Below are positions 37,054-46,500 of a DNA stretch of 54,406 nt, piece by piece. How positions within the stretch are numbered: the first letter of the stretch is position 1; the number at the start of each line of letters is the position of its first letter. The notes beneath the pieces were generated by a model. It saw nothing but the letters and a program-made list of their open reading frames with translations, did not search any database and was not told where the DNA came from. The translations under genes were made by a program, and so were the position numbers. Origin of the DNA: Clostridium sp. (lineage in GTDB: Bacteria > Bacillota > Clostridia > Clostridiales > Clostridiaceae); the NCBI RefSeq assembly GCF_017888565.1, contig NZ_JAGHFX010000075.1:1-54406 (forward strand), written 5' to 3'.

Positions 37054-38055
37054 ATGGAACTTATGAATAAATTATGGGATGCAGCTAAAGCTGATAAAAG
37101 AAGAATCGTTCTTCCAGAAGGTGATGAGGATAGAACTTTAGTAGCAGCTCAAAGAATACAAGAGCTTGGTTTAGCTTATCCAGTTTTAGTTGGAGATAAT
37201 AGTAAAATTAATGAAAAGGCTAAAGAATTAGGAGTAAACTTAGAAGGAATAGAAATAGTTGATCCGAATACTTCAGAAAGATTAGAAACTTATATTAATG
37301 AGTTTTATGAACTAAGAAAAAATAAAGGTATGACTTTAGAAAAAGCAGAAAAAATAGTAAAAGATCCACTATACTTTGGAACTATGATGGTTAAGTTAGA
37401 TGATGCTGATGGAATGGTATCAGGTGCTGTACATACAACAGGCGATCTACTTAGACCAGGTTTACAAATAATCAAAACTGCACCAGGTGTATCAGTTGTT
37501 TCAAGTTTCTTTATAATGATGGTACCAGGATCAAAATATGGAGAAGAAGGCATGCTTTTATTCTCTGATTGTGCAGTTAATCCAAATCCAAATTACGAAC
37601 AATTAGCAGCAATAGCAATAGCTACAGCTGACACAGCAAGAAACCTTTGTAAGATAGAACCAAAAGTGGCAATGCTTTCATTCTCAACTATGGGAAGCGC
37701 AGATCATGAAATGGTTGATAAAGTTAGAAAAGCTACAGAGCTTGCAAAGGAATTAAGACCAGATCTTTCAATAGACGGAGAATTACAATTAGATGCGGCT
37801 ATAGTTGAAAAGGTAGCAGCACAAAAGGCTCCAAATAGCAATGTTGCTGGTAAAGCTAATGTACTTATATTCCCTGACTTACAAAGTGGAAATATAGGAT
37901 ACAAATTAGTTCAAAGATTTGCTAATGCAGAAGCTATAGGACCTATGTGTCAAGGTTTTGCAAAACCAATAAATGATTTATCAAGAGGATGTAGCTCTGA
38001 TGACATAGTTAATGTTGTTGCATTAACTGCTGTTCAAGCACAAGCTCAAAAATAA
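37054..38055 (+). CDS. pta: Phosphate acetyltransferase
   Basis: Converts acetyl-CoA and phosphate to acetyl phosphate, the first step of fermentative acetate and ATP production. The 333-residue short-form enzyme begins MELMNKLWDAAKADKRRIVL and has VLPEGDEDRTL, ADGMVSGAVHTTGDLLRPGL near residue 126 and the C-terminal KPINDLSRGCSSDDIVNVV. ATG 37054 follows AAAGGAG by eight bases; an in-frame TTG at 37036 overlaps this site and is rejected. ackA lies 26 bases downstream without a terminator. Confidence 0.97.
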   Translation: MELMNKLWDAAKADKRRIVLPEGDEDRTLVAAQRIQELGLAYPVLVGDNSKINEKAKELGVNLEGIEIVDPNTSERLETYINEFYELRKNKGMTLEKAEKIVKDPLYFGTMMVKLDDADGMVSGAVHTTGDLLRPGLQIIKTAPGVSVVSSFFIMMVPGSKYGEEGMLLFSDCAVNPNPNYEQLAAIAIATADTARNLCKIEPKVAMLSFSTMGSADHEMVDKVRKATELAKELRPDLSIDGELQLDAAIVEKVAAQKAPNSNVAGKANVLIFPDLQSGNIGYKLVQRFANAEAIGPMCQGFAKPINDLSRGCSSDDIVNVVALTAVQAQAQK

Positions 38056-38081
38056 TTGTCCATTAGGAAGGAGTAAAACAA

Positions 38082-39278
38082 ATGAAAGTATTAGTAATCA
38101 ATTGTGGTAGTTCATCACTAAAATACCAATTAATCGATATGGCTACTGAAGAATCATTAGCTCAAGGGTTAGTAGAAAGAATAGGCATTGAAGGATCAGT
38201 TTTAACTCAAAAGGTTGAAGGTAGAGATAAGTATATAGTAAAACAACCTATGAATGATCATAAGGTAGCTATAAAACTAGTTTTAGATGCTTTAGTAGAT
38301 AGTGAGCATGGAGTTATTTCATCAATGGATGAGATAACAGCAGTTGGGCATAGAGTTGTTCATGGTGGAGAAAAATATAATAATTCAGTAGTTATAGATG
38401 AAGAAGTTAAGAGCTATATTAAAGATTGCTTCAAATTAGCTCCTCTTCATAATCCAGCAAATATGATAGGTATAGAAGCATGTGAAGAGTTAATGCCAAA
38501 TACACCAATGGTAGCTGTATTTGATACTGCTTTCCATGGAACAATGCCAGAAGAAGCATATTTATATGCTCTTCCATATGATTTATATAAGAAGCATGGA
38601 ATAAGAAAATATGGATTCCATGGTACTTCTCATAAATATGTTTCTCAAAAAGTAGCAGAAGTTATGGGTAAAGATATAAAAGACTTAAAGATAGTTACAT
38701 GTCATTTAGGAAATGGTGCAAGTTTATGCGCTGTTAAAAATGGTGTATCTATAGATACTTCAATGGGATTTACTCCACTTGAAGGTGTAGCTATGGGAAC
38801 AAGAAGTGGAAACATAGATCCAGCTATAGTGACTTTCTTAATGAAAGAAGAAGGTTTATCAATTGATGAAGTTAATGATTTATTAAACAAGAAATCGGGT
38901 GTTCTTGGAATATCAGGAATTAGCTCAGACTTTAGAGATATTGAAGATGCTGCATTTAAAGAAGGAATTCATAGAGCTAAGTTAGCACTTGCTATATTTG
39001 AATATAAAGTAAGAGCTACAATTGGATCATATGCTGCTATAATGGGTGGTGTTGATGCAATAGTATTTACTGCAGGAGTTGGAGAAAATGGACCAGAAAC
39101 TAGAGAATCAATTCTAAAAGGATTAGAATTCCTAGGAGTAGAAGTAGATACTGAAAGAAATAATGTTAGAGGTAAAGTAAGAGAAATATCAAAAGATGGT
39201 TGTAAGGTAAAAGCTTTTGTTATACCAACTAATGAAGAATTAGTTATAGCAAGAGATACTGTTGAACTAATTAAGTAG
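38082..39278 (+). CDS. ackA: Acetate kinase
   Basis: Transfers the phosphoryl group of acetyl phosphate to ADP, giving acetate and ATP. The 398-residue product has the two kinase signatures [15 protein letters not shown] at residues 3-17 and [11 protein letters not shown] near residue 178, plus [12 protein letters not shown] near residue 207 and [11 protein letters not shown] near residue 325. AGGAAGGAG precedes the ATG. It forms the pta-ackA operon. Confidence 0.97.
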   Translation: MKVLVINCGSSSLKYQLIDMATEESLAQGLVERIGIEGSVLTQKVEGRDKYIVKQPMNDHKVAIKLVLDALVDSEHGVISSMDEITAVGHRVVHGGEKYNNSVVIDEEVKSYIKDCFKLAPLHNPANMIGIEACEELMPNTPMVAVFDTAFHGTMPEEAYLYALPYDLYKKHGIRKYGFHGTSHKYVSQKVAEVMGKDIKDLKIVTCHLGNGASLCAVKNGVSIDTSMGFTPLEGVAMGTRSGNIDPAIVTFLMKEEGLSIDEVNDLLNKKSGVLGISGISSDFRDIEDAAFKEGIHRAKLALAIFEYKVRATIGSYAAIMGGVDAIVFTAGVGENGPETRESILKGLEFLGVEVDTERNNVRGKVREISKDGCKVKAFVIPTNEELVIARDTVELIK

Positions 39279-39289
39279 ATAATTTTTAG

Positions 39290-39348
39290 AGTGCATAATT
39301 ATTAGTTGGGTTATTTAGAATAAATTGCTTGACTTTTAATCATGCACT
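39290..39348 (+). terminator. Putative terminator of pta-ackA
   Basis: Twelve-position stem with one mismatch (AGTGCATAATTA 39290-39301 with TAATCATGCACT 39337-39348), long loop of 35 bases. Its 3' arm overlaps the promoter of the next operon. Confidence 0.5.
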
Positions 39349-39357
39349 TTATATAAT
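39329..39357 (+). promoter_or_regulatory. Sigma-A promoter of yceD-rpmF-plsX
   Basis: TTGACT (39329-39334), exactly 17 bases, then perfect TATAAT (39352-39357). Start near 39364. Confidence 0.8.
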
Positions 39358-39363
39358 AAATTG

Positions 39364-39478
39364 TGTTTATTCGGCAAATATTTGTCTAAGGAGTGAAATG
39401 AAGCTTTGCTCAAGCTATACACATAATGTGTATAATGTATCCCAAAGGATATGAGGACAATGTCTAGAGCAAATACAT
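39364..39478 (+). promoter_or_regulatory. Structured leader with two short ORFs upstream of yceD
   Basis: A perfect hairpin TATACACA-TAA-TGTGTATA (39416-39434) is nested within a 7-bp stem TTTGCTC/GAGCAAA (39405-39411/39467-39473). An 18-codon ORF (39398-39454) has AAGGAGTG upstream, and a 28-codon ORF (39460-39546) has ATGAGG upstream and overlaps yceD out of frame. yceD itself has no nearby ribosome-binding site. Confidence 0.5.
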
Positions 39479-39988
39479 ATGATTATACAATTTTCAGACT
39501 TAATTTCATCAAAGAAAAGAAAAAAAGAAATCAATGTAACATATGAATTAGCTCCACTTTATTTTGATGGAGAAAAAATAGAAGCTGTAGAAGCTATAAA
39601 TTTAGTTGGAAATATTATCTCTGTTGAAGATGTTTTAACTTTAAAAGCTTCAATAAAAACAAAATTGAAATTAAATTGTTCAAGATGCCTAGAGGCCTTT
39701 ATCTATCCAATAGATATTGATATAGAAGAAAGGTTTACAAATAATAAGGAACTTCAAGATAATGAAGAAATTATTTTTGTAGATAGCGATACTTTAGATA
39801 TTGCTAAAATAGTTGAAAATGTTATTATTTCAACCTTACCTATTAAGAGACTTTGCACAGATGACTGTAAGGGACTTTGCTACCAATGCGGTAAAAATCT
39901 TAATGAAGGTTCTTGTCAATGTGAGACAAATGATGTAGACTTAAGACTGGCAAAGTTACAAGAGTTGTTTGGAAATAAGGAGGTGTAG
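39479..39988 (+). CDS. yceD: YceD/DUF177 family protein
   Basis: 169-residue protein of the DUF177/YceD family, linked to large-subunit rRNA accumulation and almost always encoded next to rpmF. Two cysteine groups are visible: [11 protein letters not shown] near residue 70, and a C-terminal cluster [19 protein letters not shown] with CQC near residues 124-147, suggesting metal binding. The N-terminus [18 protein letters not shown] fits the family, so ATG 39479 is probably right, although no Shine-Dalgarno lies at normal distance; the closest purine-rich sites are 23-28 bases upstream or across a hairpin. RpmF follows after two bases. Confidence 0.93.
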   Translation: MIIQFSDLISSKKRKKEINVTYELAPLYFDGEKIEAVEAINLVGNIISVEDVLTLKASIKTKLKLNCSRCLEAFIYPIDIDIEERFTNNKELQDNEEIIFVDSDTLDIAKIVENVIISTLPIKRLCTDDCKGLCYQCGKNLNEGSCQCETNDVDLRLAKLQELFGNKEV

Positions 39989-39990
39989 TA

Positions 39991-40176
39991 ATGGGAAATC
40001 CAGCTAGAAAAACATATAGAGCAAAGAGAAATTCAAGAAGAGCTCAAACTTTCAAGGCGAGCTTACCTGGAATAGTTGAGTGTCCACAATGTCACGAAAT
40101 GAAGTTAGCTCACAGAGTTTGCAAGAACTGTGGATTCTATAAAGGTAAAGAAGTAGTTGCTTCAGTAGAAGAATAA
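39991..40176 (+). CDS. rpmF: 50S ribosomal protein L32
   Basis: 61-residue ribosomal protein: [20 protein letters not shown] at the N-terminus and a four-cysteine zinc site, CPQCHEM and CKNCGFY. This is the zinc-binding form of L32. AGGAGGTG within the end of yceD is its ribosome-binding site. The stop codon is part of a terminator stem. Confidence 0.97.
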   Translation: MGNPARKTYRAKRNSRRAQTFKASLPGIVECPQCHEMKLAHRVCKNCGFYKGKEVVASVEE

Positions 40177-40198
40177 AGAAAGTCTAATGACTTTCTTT
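40175..40198 (+). terminator. Terminator or attenuator after rpmF
   Basis: Ten-bp perfect stem AAAGAAAGTC/GACTTTCTTT with loop TAAT, overlapping the rpmF stop and followed by TCTTTAT. plsX begins 36 bases later without an obvious promoter, so read-through to plsX is likely. Confidence 0.7.
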
Positions 40199-40233
40199 TC
40201 TTTATATATAAAGAAAAGGGGCGAAGTGGTATT

Positions 40234-41235
40234 ATGAAAATAGCTATAGATGGTATGGGTGGAGATAATGCACCTAAATCCGTAGTAGAAGGCGTTATTC
40301 AAGCTTTAAAGGAATATGAAGGAATAGAATATTATATAACAGGTCCTAAGGAGCAAATAGAAGAAGAGCTAAATAAATACCAATACGATAAAAAACTAGT
40401 TAATATAGTTGATGCAAGAGAGGTTATTTCTCCAAATGAGCATCCTGTAATGGCTTTAAAAAAGAAAAAGGATTCCAGTATATGCAAAGCATTAAGACTT
40501 GTTAAAGAAAAAGAATGTGATGCTGTTATATCAGCAGGTAGTACAGGTGCTTTTTTAGCAGGTTGTACACTTATAGTTGGAAGAATAAAAGGGGTCGAAA
40601 GACCAGCCCTTGCTCCAATTATGCCAGGGAAAAATGGTAGCTTTATGATAGTAGATGCTGGAGCTAATGTTGATTGTAAGCCTAATTACTTGGTACAATT
40701 TGCTAAAATGGGAAAGGTGTATTACCAAGGGGTACTAGGTAATAATAATCCTTCAATAGGACTAGTTAATATAGGTGCAGAAGAAGAAAAAGGTAATGAA
40801 TTAACTAAAAGTGTCCATAAGCTATTAAAAGAAGAAGATAGCTTAAATTTTATTGGAAATGTAGAACCAAGGGATACATCAAAAGGTGATGTAAATGTTT
40901 TAGTTTGTGATGGGTTTGTAGGAAACACATTATTAAAAATGTATGAAGGTGTAGCATCAACATTATTAAAGATGATAAAAGAAGAAATTTTATCAGGGAG
41001 TATAATTAGTAAAATAGGTGCTGGACTTTTAAGTCCTGTGTTCAAATCATTAAAAGTGAAGTTTGATTATAAAGAATATGGTGGAGCACCATTTCTAGGA
41101 GTAGATGGTATTTGTATTAAGGCTCATGGAAGCTCTGATGGAAAAGCTTTTAAGAATGCTATAAGACAAACCAAAACTTTTCATGACAATGGTGTATTAG
41201 AAAAAATAAAAGAAGAACTTCAAAATAATATATAA
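40234..41235 (+). CDS. plsX: Phosphate acyltransferase PlsX
   Basis: Converts acyl-ACP to acyl-phosphate, which PlsY transfers to glycerol 3-phosphate. The 333-residue product starts [19 protein letters not shown], with [12 protein letters not shown] near residue 98, [13 protein letters not shown] near residue 137 and [10 protein letters not shown] near residue 284, typical of PlsX. AcpP, its substrate carrier, is the next gene. Unlike Bacillus, no fapR upstream and no fabD or fabG between plsX and acpP are present. Confidence 0.96.
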   Translation: MKIAIDGMGGDNAPKSVVEGVIQALKEYEGIEYYITGPKEQIEEELNKYQYDKKLVNIVDAREVISPNEHPVMALKKKKDSSICKALRLVKEKECDAVISAGSTGAFLAGCTLIVGRIKGVERPALAPIMPGKNGSFMIVDAGANVDCKPNYLVQFAKMGKVYYQGVLGNNNPSIGLVNIGAEEEKGNELTKSVHKLLKEEDSLNFIGNVEPRDTSKGDVNVLVCDGFVGNTLLKMYEGVASTLLKMIKEEILSGSIISKIGAGLLSPVFKSLKVKFDYKEYGGAPFLGVDGICIKAHGSSDGKAFKNAIRQTKTFHDNGVLEKIKEELQNNI

Positions 41236-41253
41236 TTTATTCCAATATGCATA

Positions 41254-41282
41254 TTGACTAGATAAATAATATATAATATTAT
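41254..41282 (+). promoter_or_regulatory. acpP: Sigma-A promoter of acpP
   Basis: TTGACT (41254-41259), 17-base spacer, TATTAT (41277-41282), start near 41289. This gives acpP independent expression from plsX, fitting the high demand for acyl carrier protein. Confidence 0.6.
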
Positions 41283-41311
41283 CTAAATGATATATGTAGG
41301 AGGTGAATTAG

Positions 41312-41542
41312 ATGTTTGAGAAAGTTAAAGAAATAATAGCTGAAAAATTAAGCATTAACGAAGATGATATAACAATGGATTCTTCATTTGTTGACGATTT
41401 AAATGCAGATTCATTAGATTTAGTTGAACTTATGATGGCTTTAGAAGATGAGTTAGATACTGAAATCCCAGATGAAGAAGCAGAAAACTTTAAAACTGTT
41501 GGAGATGTAGTTAAGTATTTAAAGAATCATGTTGAAGAATAA
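41312..41542 (+). CDS. acpP: Acyl carrier protein
   Basis: Carries growing acyl chains on a phosphopantetheine arm. The 76-residue acidic product has the attachment serine in the [10 protein letters not shown] motif at about residue 37, preceded by DDLNA. AGGAGGTG precedes the ATG. It has its own promoter and GC-rich terminator. Confidence 0.97.
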   Translation: MFEKVKEIIAEKLSINEDDITMDSSFVDDLNADSLDLVELMMALEDELDTEIPDEEAENFKTVGDVVKYLKNHVEE

Positions 41543-41545
41543 TAT

Positions 41546-41567
41546 AATCCCGCTTTAATGCGGGATT
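41546..41567 (+). terminator. acpP: Terminator of acpP
   Basis: Eight-bp GC-rich stem AATCCCGC/GCGGGATT with loop TTTAAT, then TTATATTT, immediately after the stop. Confidence 0.85.
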
Positions 41568-41595
41568 TTATATTTAAAATTTACGGTAGAATTTG

Positions 41596-41656
41596 GTTTA
41601 TTCTTGAATTTGCTCTATTAAAAAGAGTTTATTAAAAAGCAAATTGAAGAATAAAC
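41596..41656 (+). promoter_or_regulatory. rnc: Long double-stranded hairpin in the rnc leader (candidate RNase III site)
   Basis: Arms 41596-41614 and 41638-41656 pair over 19 positions with a single G-G mismatch, loop of 23 bases. The stem ends three bases before the ribosome-binding site AAGGGGTG of rnc. No T-run follows, so it is not a terminator. A stem of this length is a plausible RNase III substrate, which suggests self-cleavage control. Confidence 0.6.
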
Positions 41657-41673
41657 TTCAAGGGGTGTACAAA

Positions 41674-42372
41674 ATGGCGAAGTTTAATATAAAAGAAGTT
41701 GAAGATAGTATAGGACTAACGTTTAATGAGCCAAAGCTTTTAAAAATTGCATTAACTCATAGCTCTTATGCAAATCAACACAAAGATCAAGAGTATAACG
41801 AAAGATTTGAATTTTTAGGAGATTCCATATTACAGTTATGTATCACTGAGTATCTTTTCTTAAATTATAAGAATAAGAGCGAAGGTGAATTAACAAAGAT
41901 AAGGAGTCTTATAGTTTGTGAAAACTCACTTTATGAAATTGGTAAAAAATTAAATTTAGGATATTTTATTAGAATAAGTAGGGGTGAGGAACTAACAGGA
42001 GGAAGAGAAAGGGTTTCTATAATAGCTGATGCTGTAGAGGCTTTACTTGCAGGAATTTATTTAGATAAGGGGCTTGAATTCGTTAAGGATTATATAATAG
42101 GTCATTTCAAAGAAATAATAGATAAAGCAATAAATAATGATATTGTTTTAGATTATAAAACTAAGCTTCAAGAAGAGATGCAAAAATCAGGTGAAGTATC
42201 AATAATATATGAATTGCTTAAGTATGAAGGTCCTCCGCACAGAAGAAAGTTCTTTACATCAGTTTTAATAGAAGATAGAGAACTTGGAAAAGGTGAAGGG
42301 TATAGTAAAAAAGAATCAGAACAAAATGCAGCTAAAGAAGCCTTAAGAAATTTGGAGGAATTAAATGAGTAA
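41674..42372 (+). CDS. rnc: Ribonuclease III
   Basis: Double-strand-specific endoribonuclease for rRNA processing and mRNA control. The 232-residue product has the RNase III signature ERFEFLGDSILQ near residue 42, with catalytic Glu/Asp, a second acidic site near DAVEALLAG and a C-terminal dsRNA-binding domain (DYKTKLQEEMQKSGEVSIIY, GYSKKESEQNAAKEAL). ATG 41674 follows AAGGGGTG; an in-frame TTG at 41644 lies inside the leader hairpin and is rejected. The end overlaps the next gene by eight bases. The plsX-acpP-rnc-smc-ftsY order is conserved in Firmicutes. Confidence 0.97.
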   Translation: MAKFNIKEVEDSIGLTFNEPKLLKIALTHSSYANQHKDQEYNERFEFLGDSILQLCITEYLFLNYKNKSEGELTKIRSLIVCENSLYEIGKKLNLGYFIRISRGEELTGGRERVSIIADAVEALLAGIYLDKGLEFVKDYIIGHFKEIIDKAINNDIVLDYKTKLQEEMQKSGEVSIIYELLKYEGPPHRRKFFTSVLIEDRELGKGEGYSKKESEQNAAKEALRNLEELNE

Positions 42373-43399
42373 AAGACATTATATAATACCAATATTTATA
42401 TCTCATCAAGGTTGCCCGCATCAATGTGTATTTTGTAATCAAGATAGAATAGCAAAGGTTGTTCAGGAAGAAGTTACAGATAGAGATGTAAGAGAAACTG
42501 TAGATGAATATCTTAAGACTATAGATTATAAAAATGCAACTGTCGAAATATCGTTTTTTGGAGGAACTTTTACAGCAATAAATGTAAATAAACAAAAAGA
42601 ATTACTAGCAGTTGCAAAAGAATATAAAGAAAAAGGGTATATAGATAAAATTAGAATGTCTACAAGACCTGATGCAATAAATAAATACATATTAGATTAC
42701 TTAAAAGATTATAAGGTAGATGTAATTGAACTTGGAGTGCAATCTTTAGATGATGAAGTGTTAAGATTATCAGGAAGAGGTCATAGTGCAGAAGATGTAG
42801 AAAAGGCTTCTAAACTTATAAAAAAATATGGAATTACATTAGGACATCAAATAATGCCAGGACTTCCAGGAGATACTTTTGAAAAAGACATAGAGACAGT
42901 GAAGAAGTCTATAAAAATGAAACCGGATATATGTAGGATATATCCTTCATTAGTAATTAAAGACACACCTATGGCTGATATGTATGAAAGAGGTCAATAT
43001 AAGCCTTATTCCTTAGAAGAAGCAGTAGACATATCTAAAGAATTATATAAGCTATATAAAGATTCAAATGTCAATATAATTAGAATAGGTCTTCAGCCAA
43101 CTGAAAGTATAACTTGGGGAAAAGATATAATAGATGGACCGTTCCATCCATCATTTAGAGAATTGGTAGAGGGAAGTTTAATTTGTGATAAAATAAGATC
43201 TGTTATAAATGAAAATGAAGATATAATTATTGAAATAAATTCAAAGGATTTAAGTAAGCTTTATGCAAATAAGAAGGTATATTTTAACAACTTAAGAAAT
43301 ACTCATAAAGGAAAAATACTAGTAGCTACCAAAGATAAAATAGACAGAGGAAATGTTAATGTTATCGTACTAAAAAGAATAGAAAAGGTTAGTATATAA
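42365..43399 (+). CDS. Elp3-like radical SAM protein
   Basis: 344-residue radical SAM protein with the cluster motif C17-x3-C21-x2-C24 (CPHQCVFC), then EISFFGGTFTAI near residue 60, RMSTRPDAINKYIL near residue 98 and IELGVQSLDDEVL near residue 120. The pattern resembles the radical SAM half of Elongator subunit Elp3, but the C-terminal acetyltransferase domain of true Elp3 is absent, so tRNA U34 modification is not assured. It overlaps rnc by eight bases and is therefore translationally coupled. The rnc-radical SAM-smc order is typical of clostridia. Confidence 0.88.
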   Translation: MSKRHYIIPIFISHQGCPHQCVFCNQDRIAKVVQEEVTDRDVRETVDEYLKTIDYKNATVEISFFGGTFTAINVNKQKELLAVAKEYKEKGYIDKIRMSTRPDAINKYILDYLKDYKVDVIELGVQSLDDEVLRLSGRGHSAEDVEKASKLIKKYGITLGHQIMPGLPGDTFEKDIETVKKSIKMKPDICRIYPSLVIKDTPMADMYERGQYKPYSLEEAVDISKELYKLYKDSNVNIIRIGLQPTESITWGKDIIDGPFHPSFRELVEGSLICDKIRSVINENEDIIIEINSKDLSKLYANKKVYFNNLRNTHKGKILVATKDKIDRGNVNVIVLKRIEKVSI

Positions 43400-43424
43400 G
43401 GTAGGCAAGATTTTGCCTACCTTA
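43397..43424 (+). terminator. Terminator after the Elp3-like gene
   Basis: Perfect 12-bp stem TAAGGTAGGCAA/TTGCCTACCTTA with loop GATT, beginning at the stop codon. Confidence 0.85.
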
Positions 43425-43480
43425 TTATTGATATTTTAGTATCTTTACTATAAACTTAAATAAGAATAGGAGTGGTAATT

Positions 43481-43573
43481 ATGAAGAAGCAAACAAGACA
43501 AAAAATGATATATGTAATTACTATAATTTTAGCTATCATGTTTTCAATGAGTTTATTAGTATCATTGATATAG
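43481..43573 (+). CDS. Small single-span membrane protein, DUF4044/Prli42-like
   Basis: A 30-codon gene: basic N-terminus MKKQTRQK followed by one hydrophobic helix (MIYVITIILAIMFSMSLLVS). A good AGGAGTGG ribosome-binding site lies five to eight bases upstream, and the stop is 15 bases before smc. Size, charge pattern and context resemble DUF4044 proteins, a group that includes the Listeria stressosome anchor Prli42; this is a resemblance, not a proven homology. No stressosome genes are in the window. Confidence 0.65.
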   Translation: MKKQTRQKMIYVITIILAIMFSMSLLVSLI

Positions 43574-43588
43574 GTAAGGAGTGTATCT

Positions 43589-46500
43589 ATGTTTTTAAAA
43601 TCCCTAGAAATAAGAGGTTTTAAATCTTTTGCAGATAAAACCCAATTAAAGTTCAAAAAAGGAGTAACAGCAGTAGTAGGTCCAAATGGTAGTGGAAAAA
43701 GTAATATATCTGATTCTGTAAGATGGGTTTTAGGTGAACAAAGTGTAAAAACACTTAGAGGTGGAAAAATGGAGGACGTAATCTTTGCAGGAACTCAGTT
43801 TAGAAAACCAGTTGGACTAGCTCAAGTTTCACTTACACTAGATAACTCAGACAATTCATTGGATACAGATTATTCAGAGGTAACTGTTACAAGAAGAATA
43901 TTTAGATCTGGTGAAACAGAGTATTTAATAAACAATCAAAAATGTAGGTTGAAAGACATTAATAATTTGTTTATGGATACAGGTATAGGTAAAGAGGGAT
44001 ATTCACTTATTGGACAAGGTAAAATAGAAGCTATCTTAAGTGGTAAAGCAGAAGATAGGAGAGCTTTATTAGAAGAAGCTGCAGGTATAGTTAAGTTTAA
44101 ATCAAGAAAAGAAGAAGCGGAAAGAAAGCTATCTAATACTGAAAATAATTTGGTGAGAATAAGAGACATAATATCTACTTATGAAGAGAGAATAGAACCA
44201 TTAAAAATAGAAAGAGAAAAGGCTTTAGAGTATAAAACTTTAGCTGAAGAGCTTAAAGTTAAAGAAGTTTCTGTTTTAGTTAGTAACATAAAAACAATTG
44301 ATGAAGAAATTAATGGAATAAGTGAAGATATAAGTGGTAGAAAAGTTGATATAGAAACTAAAAGAAATAAATTACATAAAGACAAAGAAGAACTTCTATT
44401 ATTAGAAAATAAGATAGAAGAATTGGAAAATAAAAATAACACAGAAAAAAACGAATATTATACTAAAAAAGAAGAGTTAAATCAAAGTCTAAAAAATATA
44501 GAAATATTTAAAGAAAGAATAAAAAATTTAGAGGAAGTAATAAAGAGAGATTCATCAGAGGTAGAGACTTTAGAAAATAGTTTGAAGATTTCTATAGAGG
44601 AAAAGAATCTTTTAGGTAGGGAATTAGAACAAAAAATAAAAGAACAATTACAAAGAGAAAATGATATCAGTAGGTTAGAAAAAGAAGTACAAGATTTAAA
44701 TAGAGAAATTCAGTCATTAGAAAAGAAGATTCAATATTTTAAGGATGAAGAATTCGAACTTTTAAGAAGAACATCAGAAATAAATAATAATATATCTTTG
44801 TTAAATAAAGAAATCTTAAATAAAGAGGAATTAGGAGCAAATGGAGAAAATACTTTAAAGACTATTGAGGGAAATATAAGTATTAACTTAGCTACTATTT
44901 TAGGTCTTAATAAAAATATTGAAGAAACAAGAAAAATAAGAGAAGAAATAAAAAATAGTATAATAGAAAATAAGAAAAAGCTTTCTAGTTTGAGTAGTTC
45001 AGCAACAAGAAAAGAAAGTCTTATAAGAGAAGTATCTAGAAATATTAGCATTTTAGAAGGTAAGTTAACTACATTAAAAGACTTAGAAAAAAGTTACGAA
45101 GGATATCAATTATCAGTAAAGAGATTGATGGAAAGAATAGAAAGTGGACAGGTTTCTTACGGAAAAGGTACTAAGGTCTTAGGTGAGATATTTACTGTAA
45201 ATAAAGAATATGAGACTGCTATAGAAATAGCGTTAGGTGGATCTATTTCTAATGTAATAACAAAAGATGAAAATGTTGCAAAGTTATTAATAGACTATTT
45301 AAAGAAAAATTCTTTAGGAAGAGCTACGTTTTTGCCTTTAAATATCATCAAAGGTAATAGGTTAATAGTTTCTGAAAATATAAAAAATGTTCCTGGATTC
45401 TTGGGATTAGCATCTGATCTAATTGAGTTTGATAGCAAATTTAAGGGAATAATGGATTATTCTTTAGGTAAAACAATAATAGCTAGGGATATGAATTGTG
45501 CCTTAAAAATATCTAAACTCGGAAATTATAAACTAAAAATAGTTACTTTAGATGGAGAAGTGATTAGTCCAGGAGGAGCTCTTACTGGAGGTAGTATATA
45601 TAAGAAAAATAACTCAAGCATTTTAGGAAGAAGAAGAGAACTTCAGGAGCTTGAAGAAAATATATCAAAAAGCAAAGAAAGATATTCTTCAGAGCAGGAA
45701 TCTTTAAATAAAATAAAAGAAGAAATAAAAGTAATAGATGAAGAAAATCTAAATAAAAGTGATGAAGTTCATGAAAAGACAATTGATATAACAAGATTTG
45801 AAAGTGAAATTAAAGCATTAGAAAATGAAGGTTTAAAGCTTAAAAATTCTCTTGAGGTTTCAAAGAAAGAATTATCTTTAAATAAAGAAACTTTAAATAG
45901 ATTAAGGGAAGAAATAAAGATAAAAGAAGAGTTATTAGATAAATTAAAAGAAAATAATTCAAATAATAAAAATGAGTCACAAAGATTACAAACTTTATTA
46001 ATTGAAAAGAAGGAAAACTTTGATAAAATAAAAGATGAAGTTATACAAATAAAAATAAATAAAGCAACATTAGACGAAGTAGTTTATGGAAAAGAATCAG
46101 AAATAAAAAGAAAAGAAAAAGAAGAAAAAGAAAAAGAAGAAAAAATATTAAAGCTTAAAACTGAAAATACTGAGAAAGAAAAAAACATAAACTATCTAAA
46201 AAAACAAATAGATGAAAAAGTGAATTTAATAGATGAAATCAATAAGAGGTTAAATAAACTTGAAGATATCTTTAAGTCTGATGAAGTAAGAAGAATAACT
46301 TTAAAAGATAAGTTAAAAATAAAAGATGGGGAAACTAATGAATTAATTGAAACATTAAGGAATCTAGAAGGTGAACTAAATAAAAGGGAAATAGCATATG
46401 CTAAGATAGAAAGTGAAAGAGAAAATCACTACAAAAGATTAAATGAAGAATTAAATTTAACTTTAGCAGAAGCTGCTGAAATTGCATTGGAGATAGAAAA

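Noticed and set aside
46105..46155. Lys/Glu repeat in smc as a possible low-complexity insertion or repeat element
   Set aside because: In frame, within a coiled-coil arm where charged heptads are normal, and the total SMC length is typical.
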